Positions 1-10,047 are shown, counted from the first letter of the stretch. The stretch: DNA of 17,683 bases from Spirogloea muscicola (GCA_009602725.1 WELB01000253.1:166528-184210), one strand, 5' to 3'. Program-made: numbers and translations. Notes: a model not told the origin generated them from the letters alone.

Positions 1-1
1 C

Positions 2-2103
2 GGCGGCGGCAACGGCGCGCTGGCCCGCAGCGCGCCGCCGCTGGCCGGCGAGGACGCCGGCGCCTTCGACGCCGCTGCCCAGAAGGCGTCCTCCTGGGCC
101 GCCTTCTTCGCCGTCCTGGTCGTCGTGCTCGCAGCGCTCTACTACGCCTGGCTCGACCCGCGCACCGGCTACGGCGGGGCCTTCCTGGCCGCGCTCACGT
201 CGCTGTCCGACAACACCGAGGTGGGGTTTCCACTTATCGTCGTGCAGTCGAGACGTTGGGGTCTGTCAAGGAGCCGGGGGTGCAGGCCCTGAACGCAGTT
301 TAGTTAGTGGGGCTTTGGGGTTTTAGGACTCAATTAGGGTTCTTCGAGCAGGTGTCAGCTTCAGGCGCTCGCTCTTGGGGTTGAGCGTTCCAAGGCCTGC
401 TCAGCGAGCGGCGAAGCTCTTCTGCTGCCGAGCCCTTTGGGTGTGAGCCAGCGGGTCTGTCCGTCCGATGCCAGTCGTGTCACGTGGACAGTCTCTTGCT
501 TTAAGTTGCAGCCTCCTTCATTACTCTCTTGGCGAGCTGGGCTTTCTCTGTACTCTTGTGAGCGATGCACATGTTAGTGTGCCCCTCTGGACATACATGG
601 AATTCTCTTTTAGGATGCGAAGACCAGAGCACAGGATTGCAGGACCATTGCTTTTTATCCAAAGGACCCGCAAGCGAAAAACATGTTGTTGCTCATGTCC
701 TGTTTGTTATCCAGAGTCGTAAGTGATTCATCCTATACTGTGGAGTGACTGTTGGGGCTGGCTCTACTCATCTGGTGCAGGTCGTGATGCTCGAGGTCCT
801 ACTCATATTCGCTCTTGTGCACAGCGGCGGCGCTGCATTGAGGGGGACAGCTGAGAAGGTCATTGGTGAACGCGCCTACCGCGTGCTATTTGCCGGCCTT
901 TCCCTCCCGCTCGCCGTCTCTGCAGTGGTAAGCCATGTGTAGCATCTATGCCAGTAGGCCAAACTATCCCTGTTGCTTGCCAATGGCTCTTCTTCCCTTG
1001 TATTGCAACAGACGCTGCCATAAGGTGTCCAGCATACTAGCAGCTCCAGGTACAGCCACTTATGTGTCCCAGTTTTGTCTCGGCTGCCAGAAAACTCTAC
1101 TCATGAGAGAACAGTACTTGAGTCACAAATATCAGCTCAATGAGATGTGCAGTATATCTTTCAGGTCCTGCTATGAATTACCAGCAAGGCTGGCTGACCT
1201 CATGGTGGCGGTTTTGCTTGGTGGCAGGTGTATTTTATCAACCACCGGTATAGCGGCACGCAACTGTGGCAGGTGCGGGCGGTGCCAGGCGTGCACGAGC
1301 TCGTGTGGGTGCTATCGTTCGTGTCCTTCTTCTTCCTCTATCCATCCACCTTCAACCTGCTCGAGGTTGCGGCTGTGGACAAGCCAAAGCTGCACATGTG
1401 GGAGACGGGCATCATGCGCATCACGCGGCATCCTCAGGTCAGCTCCACTACCTCTGCTCAGGCCAAGCGAGGCTGAGTGTCTGTAGGGCGGTAGTAAATG
1501 CCTGCAGATCATCAGGTCTGATGTTCATGGTTTAGGGCCTCGGGTGTGGGTTTCCTTGTCCTCGCCTGCCAGCTGCTGCGTACTGTCCTGGCCCTCTTGT
1601 CCTTCACCTCGTCATTGCAAGCTTCACATGACACATTGTCATCACTATGCTAGTGCTTTGCCAGCTGCACTAGATTTCTGCAATCGCTTTGGAGAGAGCA
1701 ATGTACCTGTAGACATTCTAGCTTATTGAAGCTGCTTGCGCTTGCATCTGGGACTCCTATTTGTCAGATGGTTGGCCAGCTCATCTGGTGCCTGGCGCAT
1801 GTCCTTTGGATTGGCAACTCCTTCATGGTCACAACCTCACTCGGCCTCTGCGTGCACCACGCCTTCGGTGTCTGGCACGGTGACCGTCGGCTGTTCTCTC
1901 GCTATGGCAAGGCGTTTGAAGAGGTGCAAGCTCGGACGAGCATTGTGCCCTTCCAAGCGATTGTTGAGGGCCGCCAACAGCTGCCACAGGATTACTACAA
2001 GGAGTTCCTACGGGCGCCCTATTATGCCATTGTGGCCGTCACTTTGGGCGCCTACTTTGCGCACCCACTGATGCAGCAAGCAAGCTTTTGGTTGCACTGG
2101 TAG
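2..2103 (+). CDS. Z-ISO: 15-cis-zeta-carotene isomerase (Z-ISO), 5' partial
   Basis: Visible exons are 2-220, 781-927, 1228-1437 and 1768-2103 (stop TAG), giving 303 residues in one consistent frame; introns are 560, 300 and 330 bp and all GT-AG. The N-terminus and plastid transit peptide lie left of the window. The protein is a multi-pass NnrU-type membrane protein that isomerises the 15-cis bond of tri-cis-zeta-carotene in plastid carotenoid synthesis. Recognition rests on near-continuous similarity to plant Z-ISO: SSWAAFF, VHSG, GERAYRVLFAGLSLPLAVS, VYFINHRY, VPGVHELVW, FFFLYPSTFNLLEVAAVDKP, ETGIMRITRHPQ, EGRQQLPQDYYKEF and GAYFAHPLMQ. Z-ISO is known to bind heme b through conserved histidines. 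Candidates here are the His of VHSG (visible residue 87), of VHEL (145), of RHPQ (190) and the HH pair (222-223); assigning the actual ligands is inference. The conserved C-terminal LHW is intact, so the gene looks functional. Confidence 0.96.
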
Positions 2104-2493
2104 ATGCACTGCTGGTTTTGACTTGGTACCCAGAGCTTGGAGAAACGTATCCAAGCTATCATGCACATAATGAGTTAAGTCGAGCTCAGGAGTGCAAGTC
2201 AGGCACCCGTATCTGCAATGTTATGCTGGTATAACATCTCTGCCATGAATCAGCCTGCCACACCATGCCAACTGTCTAGACAGCCTGCCTGCACTGGCAA
2301 ATCCCTTGTGCATGCTTGCGAATGATGTCCTGCTCTTGCTCAAGGGACCAGCAAAGCCCACCTGCATTCAAGGTAAATAGCAGGAGACAGCCCAGTGCCG
2401 AGCTGGAGCCGACAAGGTTTTCATTAATCGAGGCTTCTCTCGCAAAAGTACTTTTCCAAGAATAGCACACAATGCTATGTGACTTTCAAGAGC
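2104..2493. other. Convergent intergenic region between Z-ISO and RPS3 stop codons
   Basis: This 390 bp region must hold both 3' UTRs. I see no coding signal and no TGTAA polyadenylation motif in either orientation. A small perfect inverted repeat (TGTTAT, 6-base loop, ATAACA) lies at 2219-2236. It is too short to call functional. Confidence 0.7.
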
Positions 2494-4191
2494 CTACTCG
2501 ACCTCCTTGCCGACGGTGGGCTTGATCGCATACTCCTCCTCCTCCTTGGGGCTGTGGATGGTCACCATGTCCGGCAGTGGCGTAATGGGGCCCTGCTTGC
2601 CCTTAGGGTCCCAGTCAAGCATCACCTTCACCTTGATGCCCAGCACGCCCTGCACGCCATACAAGACGATGTAATTCGGGATACACAATGCTGACACTGA
2701 AGTGCCAAGCCACAGAAGAGCTGGTCAGACACTGCTACATATATGAGGTGATAAGAGGGGCCTGCCTGCGTACACTAAGCATGTGACCTCGCGGGTGGCC
2801 ATGTTCCATACATGAGATAGGAAGACATCAGTGATGCCTCATACCTGGCGCAGGAGTACGTGCCGAACAGCGGAGTCAATGTAGTCATTGACAGGGCTGC
2901 CCGAGGAGATCATGTACCCGTCCTTGAATTTCATGCTCTTCGCGCGCTGCGCACGGAGCTTGCCGCTGACAATAACCTGCATTGAACATGACAATATGTC
3001 TGCAGCTCAATCACAGGCCAAGCTGCAAATCATCATCATGATTGTAAGCTATCCTCTGCCCTTCGATGGCGGGTGCGCCTCAAACCTCTGCCTATCAAGC
3101 CTCAGGAGAAGAAGCTGCTGGTCAAGAATTACCTCGCAGCCCTTGGCGCCAGACTCCATGATGAAGCGGAGCACTCCATAGCACGCCCTATTTTATCATG
3201 GTCATGAGGGCGAGCCGAGAATGTGAGGGTAATGCTAGATGCTGGAAGGAGCTGGGAAATGCCATGCTGCTTGAGAGCCGGTGAGAAGACAAAGTGCCTT
3301 CTCATGAAAATACCAGCAGTAAACAACTGAAGTGCAACTTGGCATTTACCTGCGGACTGCAAGGCCGCCAAGCAGCTTGTACCGGAGGGACTCTGCCTGG
3401 GCAATGGCGCAGAGGCCACGGTTGTTGACCTTCTCGGCGTACAACTCCACCGTGTTCTCAGGGAAATTGAAGCGCTTCTGGACGACGGACGTAAGTTCCC
3501 TGATCCTGCGACCCTTGTCACCTGTGTTTCAACAAAATGGGAGATAGCTCATCAGCGAACTTTTTCTAACATAGTCCACATTGTCCGGCAGAGTCGAAGC
3601 GGCCCTTAGCTGCAAGTAGCAAAGAAGATCAGACGCCACCCTATTACTAAGTTACTAAGGTGAGTATCTCACCTACTAAAGTCCTACCGACACAGCTGTC
3701 AGAACATGACTATCGACGTCAACATAATTTTGTCCCAGGCCAGGAGGCGGCCCATCACTTGGACTAGACCATGTACGTCACAATCACAGACTGTGCAAAG
3801 ACCGCCACATAAGAGTCTAGCACGGCAGCACTGCATGGTTTCTTGCACCCGACGTTCCAGCAGCAACAGAAGCTAGACCCGCCTATGCAACCTGGGGTGG
3901 CACTGACAACACTGCACTTAAGCACTACTTGACTTCTGCTTCACCTAAGCCATCTCCCGGGACGCGAGAGACGACCTCAACGCTCCGACTCTTCCACCAG
4001 ACTCCCCCGTCCTGCCGTCGTTGGCTGCGTGCAGGGCGCTCACCGAGCACGTTCTGCGTGCGCGTGGCCCGGATGATGATCTCCGTCCGCATGGGCGTGA
4101 CACGGACCTCCACGCCGGAGTAGCCGTCCTCGGCGAGCTCCCGCATCAGAAGCTCGTTGAGCTCCGCGAAGAAGACGCCGTCCGCCACGAA
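2494..4191 (-). CDS. RPS3: 40S ribosomal protein S3 (uS3), first exon not found
   Basis: Exons in coding order are 4191-4044, 3521-3350, 3187-3133, 2976-2845 and 2649-2494 (stop TAG at 2496-2494). Phases match at every junction, all introns are GT-AG, and 220 residues are encoded. uS3 sits in the 40S head at the mRNA entry site and carries a type-2 KH domain. Diagnostic segments are [39 protein letters not shown], the KH loop [27 protein letters not shown], the exon read [38 protein letters not shown] and [20 protein letters not shown]. The family usually begins with about ten residues of the form MAxxxSKKRK. Here coding starts at the Phe after an acceptor AG at 4193-4192, so one short exon must lie to the right. 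I found no convincing candidate. The GTG at 4188 is an internal Val codon, not the start. Confidence 0.96.
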
Positions 4192-4307
4192 CTGCGCGCA
4201 GAGCGGCCGGCTGGCGAGCGTGAGGGTGGCAACGGACGAGGGGAAAGCGGGGAAGGCGCGTCAACAACAGCAACTGGAGCCTAAAGAAATGGCAGCTAGC
4301 CGACAGT

Positions 4308-4313
4308 GCCGCC

Positions 4314-4344
<31 letters not shown>

Positions 4345-4352
4345 TCGCCGCC
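4308..4352. repeat. Imperfect (GCC)15 microsatellite upstream of RPS3 exon 2
   Basis: Fifteen GCC-phase triplets with two interruptions (ACC at 4326, GTC at 4344). The tract lies in what is probably RPS3 intron 1 or its 5' region, because the coding exon begins at 4191 after an acceptor. It is GGC on the RPS3 coding strand. Confidence 0.9.
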
Positions 4353-4371
4353 GCAGAGGCGGCGAGCGGCA

Positions 4372-4372
4372 N
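4372..4372. other. Single ambiguous base (N)
   Basis: The only non-ACGT base in the window, 19 bp from the GCC tract. It most likely marks low consensus or a join in a GC-rich repeat, so collapse or a misjoin here is possible. It also falls in the area where RPS3 exon 1 is missing. Confidence 0.95.
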
Positions 4373-5240
4373 TACGGAGGCCTATAAAGGTCCAGCATCG
4401 ACACACATCGCTGGCCACGCAGTGGGCAGTGCTGAACAAAGAAAGTTGCAGCACTACTCCGATTACCCCCGATGTGATCAGCTCTTGCCAGCGGCAATCG
4501 ACATCTTTGGCTGCTTAGGTCCTCGTATCCTTACTCTCCTTCAAAACATAGCCAATCTAGGCTACACACGACATGCAGATGTGTTCCCGGCTGAGATGGG
4601 CTTGCCAGCTGCTTTTCTGTCGTTGTTGCGACGACGAGTTTGGCCTGTTTGCAGCGTGCTCAGGCTAATTCTTTGCACCAGAAAGCTGGGCGAGCTCTAG
4701 TTGGTGGCAGAAGGGCTTCGTATCTGCCATCTAGTATCCAGGCATCGGTTAGCGACCTGTATGTTTTGACCCGTGGTTTCTGAGCGGGTCAATCTACCGA
4801 AGATTATGTAGGTCTTAAGATGTGCTTGCCTTTGTACTTGGCCATTTGGCCTTCGTTCGTTTCAAATACACGAAATTTCCTCTTCGCAGGTAGACAGTAG
4901 TCGAGCACTTCATTGCAAACCCCTCTGGATCTTGTCAGCTTCATTTTAAGCGGGCCTTTTCGCCAGGTCCCACATGCACCCGCTCCGCGCTACGGCGGCT
5001 AGAGTGCCGCCAGCCAACTCGTTGCTTCCGCCGCCCGAACTTGTTGTTGCCAGCCTACGCTGGGGCAACCCCTTTCTCCTCGTCCACTTCCCTGTGGAAC
5101 GAAAGAAAGATAAGGAAGGATTGAAGAGCTTCAATGTCAGAAAGAGAAAGTGCTCGCCCATAGAGAAGAGGGGCTGGTAAAGGCAATGTAAGGCAATGGC
5201 TGCAAGAAGCCAGGCCGACAAACATGAATAACTCTCTTGT

Positions 5241-5972
5241 GGGCTGGCCTGACACAGCCACCGCTACCTTGTCCATTCATGTCGGGCTGGCACGAAAAGC
5301 CATCGAACTGTTTGTTACAGAGGCCTCCTTTTCTGAGCTGGCCTTTTCGCAGCCATCGGCCCAATTTGGGAAGCGCTTCCATCTTCTAAAACTGCTGGCC
5401 CAGCGTGGAGTGTGTATTGAGTGATGCAGGGCCTGATTGGCCGAAGTGCGGCCCAGCCTGCGCTGCTGCTGCGAGCCTCATGCTCTGCCGACTGTCCCCT
5501 TGGGCCCCAGCAGCCGCCAGGCCCGCCCGGTCACGGCTGGTCAACGGCACACGGCCGTGCATGCACGGTATTGCCCCGGCGGTCAGCTTCCGTCGAGGCC
5601 GCGCCTTGGACGAGCCAAGTGGAAGTAAAGTATGGGGCACCTAGGCGGCTGCTCGCCCTTCCCCACGTCCAGGCGGCTAAAGTAAGTGCTGTCTGGGCTG
5701 GGGCGGCGTTGTTGACCTTCATGACCTCGTCAAGCTTTCCGTGCTGGCTTATCACAGCCCTTGCCCCCAATTGGAGAGCCATTCTCGTTCTTCCTTGACC
5801 GACCCTTAGCTTCGTGATATCGCCCCTAGGGCCGATTCTCTAGCCGGCAACACATGGTCGCCTCCCAGGGTTGTATTCGCTTTGCGACTCCCCATGGATT
5901 TGCCACTTCGTTTGGATCCTTTTGTTCTTTTGTGGGCTTCTTGAAGGCCTTTGGGCTGGCCTCTCAAAGCTA
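5241..5972 (+). repeat. Dispersed short motif resembling GGGCTGGCC...AAGCC
   Basis: Similar 20-22 bp blocks begin at 5241, 5284, 5335 and 5953. Each has (G)GCTGGC followed after 7-9 bases by an AGCC- or AGCT-type end (for example GGGCTGGCACGAAAAGCCAT). Reverse-complement cores (GCCAGCCC) occur at 6801-6808. Whether these are copies of one element or compositional coincidence is not decided. Confidence 0.35.
5752..5768 (+). repeat. 17-bp direct repeat, copy 1
   Basis: TCACAGCCCTTGCCCCC, identical to 6638-6654. A nearby TTGGA follows both copies and a CTT precedes both within 7 bases. Confidence 0.7.
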
Positions 5973-6134
5973 CTGTCCTCACATGGAGAAGCTGTCTCTT
6001 TACAGCCATCGCCTCTCTTTGAAAGAGCTGCTTCACCTTTTCTGTTGTTTCCGGCGCCTCAGAATAGAATCGCCACCGGCCGATCATCGACCGCCTGCAG
6101 GCCGTTAGTGGGAGAGCCACTTCTTCGATAGTGA

Positions 6135-6163
6135 GCCCCGCCCCGTGGACCGCTGGGCGGGGC
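6135..6163. repeat. GC-rich inverted repeat (9-bp stem, 11-base loop)
   Basis: GCCCCGCCC at 6135-6143 pairs perfectly with GGGCGGGGC at 6155-6163 across an 11-base loop. The arms also match GC-box type sites. It lies in non-coding DNA about 1.2 kb upstream of the beta5 start codon. Function unknown. Confidence 0.6.
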
Positions 6164-6637
6164 ACGATTTCGGCACTCTGGGTTGACCTGCTCAGACCTT
6201 CAGCCGCTGTGGGTCCGGCCATTAAGCACATCCACGCGAAGCGCCCCTACAGATGGGTGTCGACCCGGAGGCGCAAGGCGCGCGGTGCGCATGCAGTGAG
6301 AGGGAGGCAAAAGCAAGTCAGTACAATTTCTGTAAAAGAACAAGAAACTCTGAGGGGTGGAAAGGTAACAGTTCGACAAATACGATTGAAACGGGGCTTT
6401 CGTATCCAAAACCGAGCAAACATATTTGCCAGACTGATCTGTGCCGCCGAAGTACCAACCCGGAGCAAGGGCGAGACAGTGTAGACAGGAGCCGCTGGCT
6501 GGGAGCGGCCAGCCTCAAGGAGATCTGATGTCTTATGACAGGCGTTGCCTCCATGCTCGAAGCTTCAGATCCTCGAATATTAGGTTTGTCATGTGCTTTG
6601 CCCTTTGGATCTTGTTCACTCTTTCTGGGCTTACTTT

Positions 6638-6654
6638 TCACAGCCCTTGCCCCC
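6638..6654 (+). repeat. 17-bp direct repeat, copy 2
   Basis: Identical to 5752-5768. The bases just upstream (6604-6632, with TTTGGATC, TTGTTC and TGGGCTT in order) also resemble 5911-5939. This suggests two overlapping diverged copies of a longer sequence. Confidence 0.65.
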
Positions 6655-6820
6655 TTTGGAAGTGCCCCGTCTTTCGTAGGTGCAACGTCCGGGGACAATT
6701 AACGACAGAAAAAAAGGCTTTTGCCAGGTAACCCGCGGTGGATCCGCACAGGCCCGATTGGGCCAAAGTACGAAGGGGACAAATGCGCTATCTGTCAGAG
6801 GCCAGCCCAAAGGAATGGAC

Positions 6821-6864
6821 AAGTCTGAAAGAAGAAGGGCTCAAGTCTGAAAGAAGAAAGGCAT
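6821..6864 (+). repeat. Tandem duplication, 22-bp unit x2
   Basis: AAGTCTGAAAGAAGAAGGGC begins at 6821 and AAGTCTGAAAGAAGAAAGGC at 6843, a 22-bp period with one mismatch over the first 20 bases. It is a purine-rich local duplication in intergenic DNA. Confidence 0.85.
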
Positions 6865-6976
6865 GAAGAGATTGCATAAAGCAGGATCATCAAGACGTCA
6901 GCAAGTGGGCTCTCAGTAACCTGTTGTCAATGGTGCAGAGAAAGCGCTTCCAGGAGAATGCTTCGGTCATGCTCCC

Positions 6977-6994
6977 GCCGCCGCCGCCGCCGCC
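6977..6994. repeat. (GCC)6 tract
   Basis: Six uninterrupted GCC units upstream of the proteasome beta5 gene, at the left edge of a strongly GC-rich block that runs to the first coding exon. Confidence 0.9.
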
Positions 6995-7042
6995 GGCACC
7001 CCCGCTGCGCCTCCTCCGCCCCGGGCTCGTCGCCGGGCCCTG

Positions 7043-7050
7043 CCACGTGG
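7043..7050. promoter_or_regulatory. Palindromic G-box (CCACGTGG) upstream of proteasome beta5
   Basis: A perfect CACGTG-core palindrome about 330 bp upstream of the beta5 start codon. Plant bZIP and bHLH factors bind such sites. The match is exact; its use as a promoter element is inferred from position only. Confidence 0.4.
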
Positions 7051-7077
7051 CGGCCGCGCCGGGATCCTCGGCGCGGC

Positions 7078-7159
7078 GGGGGGGGGCGCGGAGCTGGGGT
7101 TCTGCCGGGGGGGGGTTTTGTCGTTCTAGGGTTAGGGCTTAGGCTCGGGCTTAGGGTTT
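7078..7159 (+). promoter_or_regulatory. G-rich, telomere-like tract with exact telo-box upstream of beta5
   Basis: G runs occur at 7078-7086, 7096-7099, 7107-7115, 7129-7131, 7135-7137, 7147-7149 and 7154-7156. From 7126 they form degenerate telomere-type units (CTAGGG, TTAGGG, CTTAGG, TTAGGGTTT). The reverse complement of 7151-7159 is AAACCCTAA, an exact plant telo-box, an element often seen in promoters of translation and growth genes. The tract lies about 220-300 bp before the ATG, so it is probably proximal promoter or 5' UTR. G-quadruplex formation is possible. Confidence 0.5.
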
Positions 7160-7222
7160 AAGGCAGCCAGACCTCACCACGCTCTCCGCCTCGAGGGCAG
7201 CGCCTCTGCCGCCGCAGAACGC

Positions 7223-7246
7223 GCCGCCGCCGCCGCCGCCGCCGCC
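7223..7246. repeat. (GCC)8 tract in beta5 5' region
   Basis: Eight perfect GCC units ending 135 bp before the beta5 start codon, probably within the 5' UTR or core promoter. Confidence 0.9.
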
Positions 7247-7381
7247 GCGGCCTCGGACGCAGAGACGCCGCTGCGTCGGCCTTTGCCTCAGACCCTCCTA
7301 CGCGGGGCAGCGTCGTCGCCGCACGTGGTGGGAGAGCGCTTGCCAGCTACACAGTGCGCGTCCCGGCCCTGCCCGCTCGCC

Positions 7382-9189
7382 ATGGTGCGCCTCGACCTGC
7401 GGTGCATGGAGGCCGCGCCGCCGCGGAGGCACGCCGCGGTGGCCCCGCCGCTCGGCGCCGCGCCAGCCTTCGAGTTGCCTGCCGTCAAGGACGTGAGCGC
7501 CGCGCTGCTCTTGCGCTCCGCCGCAGCACAAGTGCTGTTGTTGCTGTGCCGAGGACTGCGTGAGTCAGGAAAGCGTTATCGATTGTGTGCTCGTGATGAA
7601 CGTGAGCGCAGCTCGACGGATTCGAGAAGGCGGCCATTGAGCTTGTGAAGCCTGCGCATGGGACCACCACGCTGGCCTTCATCTACCAGCACGGCGTCAT
7701 CGTGGCCGTTGACTCACGCGCCTCCATGGGGCCGTACATTTGTAAGTCTCACACGAGCAGCTGGCGAGTCGAGCAGGTTCCTCGCTTTTATTATGGCGCT
7801 GTGCTTTAATATCAGTTTGCTAGTTAAGGCAGCACTTTCTAAAAGTCTTAGTATACCCAAGGAGTGTATTCTCTTGACATATTGCTCCAAGCCCAATTTA
7901 CGCAGCTTCGCAAACGGTGAAGAAGGTGATCGAGATCAATCCGTACCTCCTGGGGACTATGGCTGGCGGTGCTGCTGATTGCCAATTCTGGCAGCGAAAT
8001 CTTGGCATCCGGGTGAGTAAAAAGGCCATCACCTTTTTCATTCGTCCGTGGGGCACTACATCAGCACTGAGAGCTGCTGTGGGTTGACGCGATGCTTCTG
8101 CTCGTCTTGGATGAATTTATGGTTGTCACATAGCGAGTGACTTGCCATCGGTGCCGTTGTCTCTCTTGCCGTTTGTGCCTTTGGTGCTCTTGTTGCCAGC
8201 CAGCCAGGAACAAATTGTGAGGTGGCAGTTGTGTTGTCCTATGGCAGTGCCGCCTGCACGAGTTGCAAAACAAGCGGAGGATCTCGGTTGCAGGGGCATC
8301 AAAGCTGTTGGCAAACACACTCTACTCGTACCGAGGCATGGGCCTCTCAATGGGCACCATGGTGGCTGGCTGGGATGAGACGGTGAGCACAGTTGCACTG
8401 CATGGATACTTGTAGTCCATTGTTGGCTTTGTTGCAAGTAGCTGATTAAAAGAGGAAACTGGAGTCAGGTTGTAATAAACTTTCAATGGCTAATACTAGA
8501 GTGCTGATTGTTGTTATATATCTAACTGCGGTCTCTGTATAGCAGGGACCAAATTTGTTCTATGTGGATAGTGAGGGCTCCCGGATCCGCGGCAAGCGAT
8601 TTTCAGTGGGGTCTGGCTCTACATATGCCTATGGCGTCTTGGATACAGGGTTAGTTGCCCATCTGATGAGCTGTCAAATCTATGCAACCTTGTTTGCTTG
8701 CTGCATGACCAGCAGATAATCATGGCAATAACCTTGATATACGTCGGTGTATTTCCTGGTTCCATCAGGTACAAGTGGGAGATGAGCAAGGAGGAGGCGC
8801 AGGAGCTTGGGCGTCGTGCCATCTACCACGCCACTTTCAGAGATGCTTATAGTGGAGGCACCGTCAGTGGTAAGTGCACCAAATGGATGTGCACCCTTTC
8901 GTTATGTATCATAAAGAAGTTTGGCACTCACAACATTTGCTGTACATTGACGTAATCACTCGTCCTGGTTACTGGATGCATCGACAAGTCCTCAGTGCTG
9001 CAGAAAGCTTGTGTGTGAGCTGAGTCTCTCGCTGGTCTTGCAAGCGCAGTGTATCATGTGGGACCTGAGGGGTGGGAGAAGGTGTCTGGGGATGACGTAA
9101 TGGAGCTCCACTACAAGTATTATCCAGCACCAGAGCCGGAAGCAGAGCAATCAATGATGGAAGCGAGCCCTTCTGATACAGCTTCTTGA
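7382..9189 (+). CDS. PSMB5 (plant PBE): 20S proteasome subunit beta type-5 (chymotrypsin-like)
   Basis: Exons are 7382-7492, 7612-7741, 7906-8012, 8248-8382, 8546-8649, 8769-8869 and 9050-9189 (stop TGA). All introns are GT-AG and the product is 275 residues, the usual length for a beta5 precursor. It is the chymotrypsin-like protease of the 20S core. A 54-residue propeptide ends in AHG, and autocatalytic cleavage would expose Thr1 of TTTLAF. In mature numbering I see Asp17, Arg19 and catalytic Lys33, plus the beta5-type S1 pocket Ala20, Val31, Met45 and Ala49. Later landmarks are [61 protein letters not shown] and [10 protein letters not shown]. The start at 7382 (MVRLDL, like plant MKLDTS) sits in a fair context (GCCATGG). 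An in-frame ATG at 7283 would add 33 residues and is less likely. The gene looks intact. Confidence 0.96.
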
Positions 9190-10046
9190 TAGCTCACTAG
9201 TCTCCTGTGCTCACAGACTCCTGACCTGCTGATGTACTATTTTCGGGACTAGACGGCTATGAGCCCTATGCATGGACAGTATAGAGACTCAGTGTTAACA
9301 ACAATGCTCCTGATACGGTGGTGCAAGCGTGGACATTGTTGCAAGCAGTTGATGATGTATAGCATAGGCCATGATATTGCAATTTCAGGCTTGTTACCCG
9401 CAAGCAGTGGTCTGGGAGTGATACAGGGAGGACACAGTCTTCCTTGGAAATCTTGCTGTCTTTCTCCCACTCAATGCCACTTGCAAGTGCTGTACTGCTC
9501 ATGCACAGGCTCAAAAAATGTTTGTGCTTAAGCGAATGAGTTTGCAAACTTCTGCTCAATGGAGGAGTTGTGCAGAGTCCATACCTCCCTTGCCGGTGGA
9601 TCTTAGCATGGCCTTAACGTGCACAGCAAGAGTGCAGGCAAATGGTGGAATGGGTGCGGGCTTGACCGTCAACGGAGTAGCAATTATGTACGAAACTGTC
9701 ATGAAGCAGGCACAGGCACTTGTCTTCGGAGCAAACTATGCCAAATCTTGTACAAACAGAACCTCGGGCTTCCCGGCTGCTCGCTTGGAGGCGAGGTCAC
9801 CGGGGCCATAGCAGCATGAGCAGCAGCCTGAGGAACTCCACGATCTAGTGGGAGCATCCGTGTGTTTCTGAGTGGTACGCAACGGTGACAGATGGAAGTA
9901 AGGCCTTCCCTCATTTGGCCTGCAGGGACGAAAGCACACATGCACGTCCACGAGGCGTCATAGTAAAGGCACGAATTAGCTGAAAATACGGAATAGCAAC
10001 CCTGGATGCCTAAACCCTTGTACCGAGACACCTAGGCGAGCCGCGA

Positions 10047-10047
<1 letters not shown>
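9190..10047. other. Intergenic region between beta5 and RIOK2
   Basis: It contains the beta5 3' UTR and the RIOK2 promoter. Open frames of 60-110 codons overlap on both strands with no recognisable motif, so I call no gene. No clear polyadenylation motif, RNA gene or mobile element was seen. GC content rises sharply from about 10020. Confidence 0.6.

Larger units (their letters stand above)
4373..6976. other. Long non-coding region between divergent RPS3 and proteasome genes
   Basis: About 2.6 kb with no recognisable protein or structural RNA. The open frames here are short, overlap on both strands and match no family I know. The RPS3 promoter and first exon are expected in its left part. 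A TATA-like CTATAAAGG occurs near 4382, but no transcript can be tied to it. Composition is mixed, with many GGGCTGGC, CAGCCC and GGCC-rich words. An exact 17-mer recurs 886 bp apart, and there is one GC-rich hairpin and one 22-bp tandem duplication. The whole may be an old, decayed non-autonomous repeat, but no terminal repeats or target-site duplications were found. Confidence 0.6.

Noticed and set aside
935-1486. 183-codon plus-strand frame in the Z-ISO region
   Set aside because: It reads through intron 2 and overlaps Z-ISO exon 3 in another frame; a shadow of the real gene.
4306-4387. Poly-Arg and poly-Pro open frames across the GCC tract
   Set aside because: Translations of a triplet repeat in non-coding DNA; every frame stays open there.
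5318-5354. Candidate RPS3 exon 1 on the minus strand (starts MAAKRPAQKRR)
   Set aside because: Basic like the expected start, but the only nearby donor leaves the wrong phase for exon 2 and the residues do not match SKKRK.
5806-6231. 141-codon minus-strand open frame in the long intergenic region
   Set aside because: Basic low-complexity translation with no recognisable domain. It spans the GC-rich hairpin and repeat blocks, so it is best explained as chance.
6318-6698. 126-codon minus-strand open frame
   Set aside because: Faint similarity of its Lys/Ser-rich part to the 5806-6231 frame comes from the shared repeat DNA, not from a protein family.
9518-9811. 97-codon open frame after the beta5 gene
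   Set aside because: No family motif, overlapped by similar-length frames on both strands, and it lies in an expected UTR/promoter interval.
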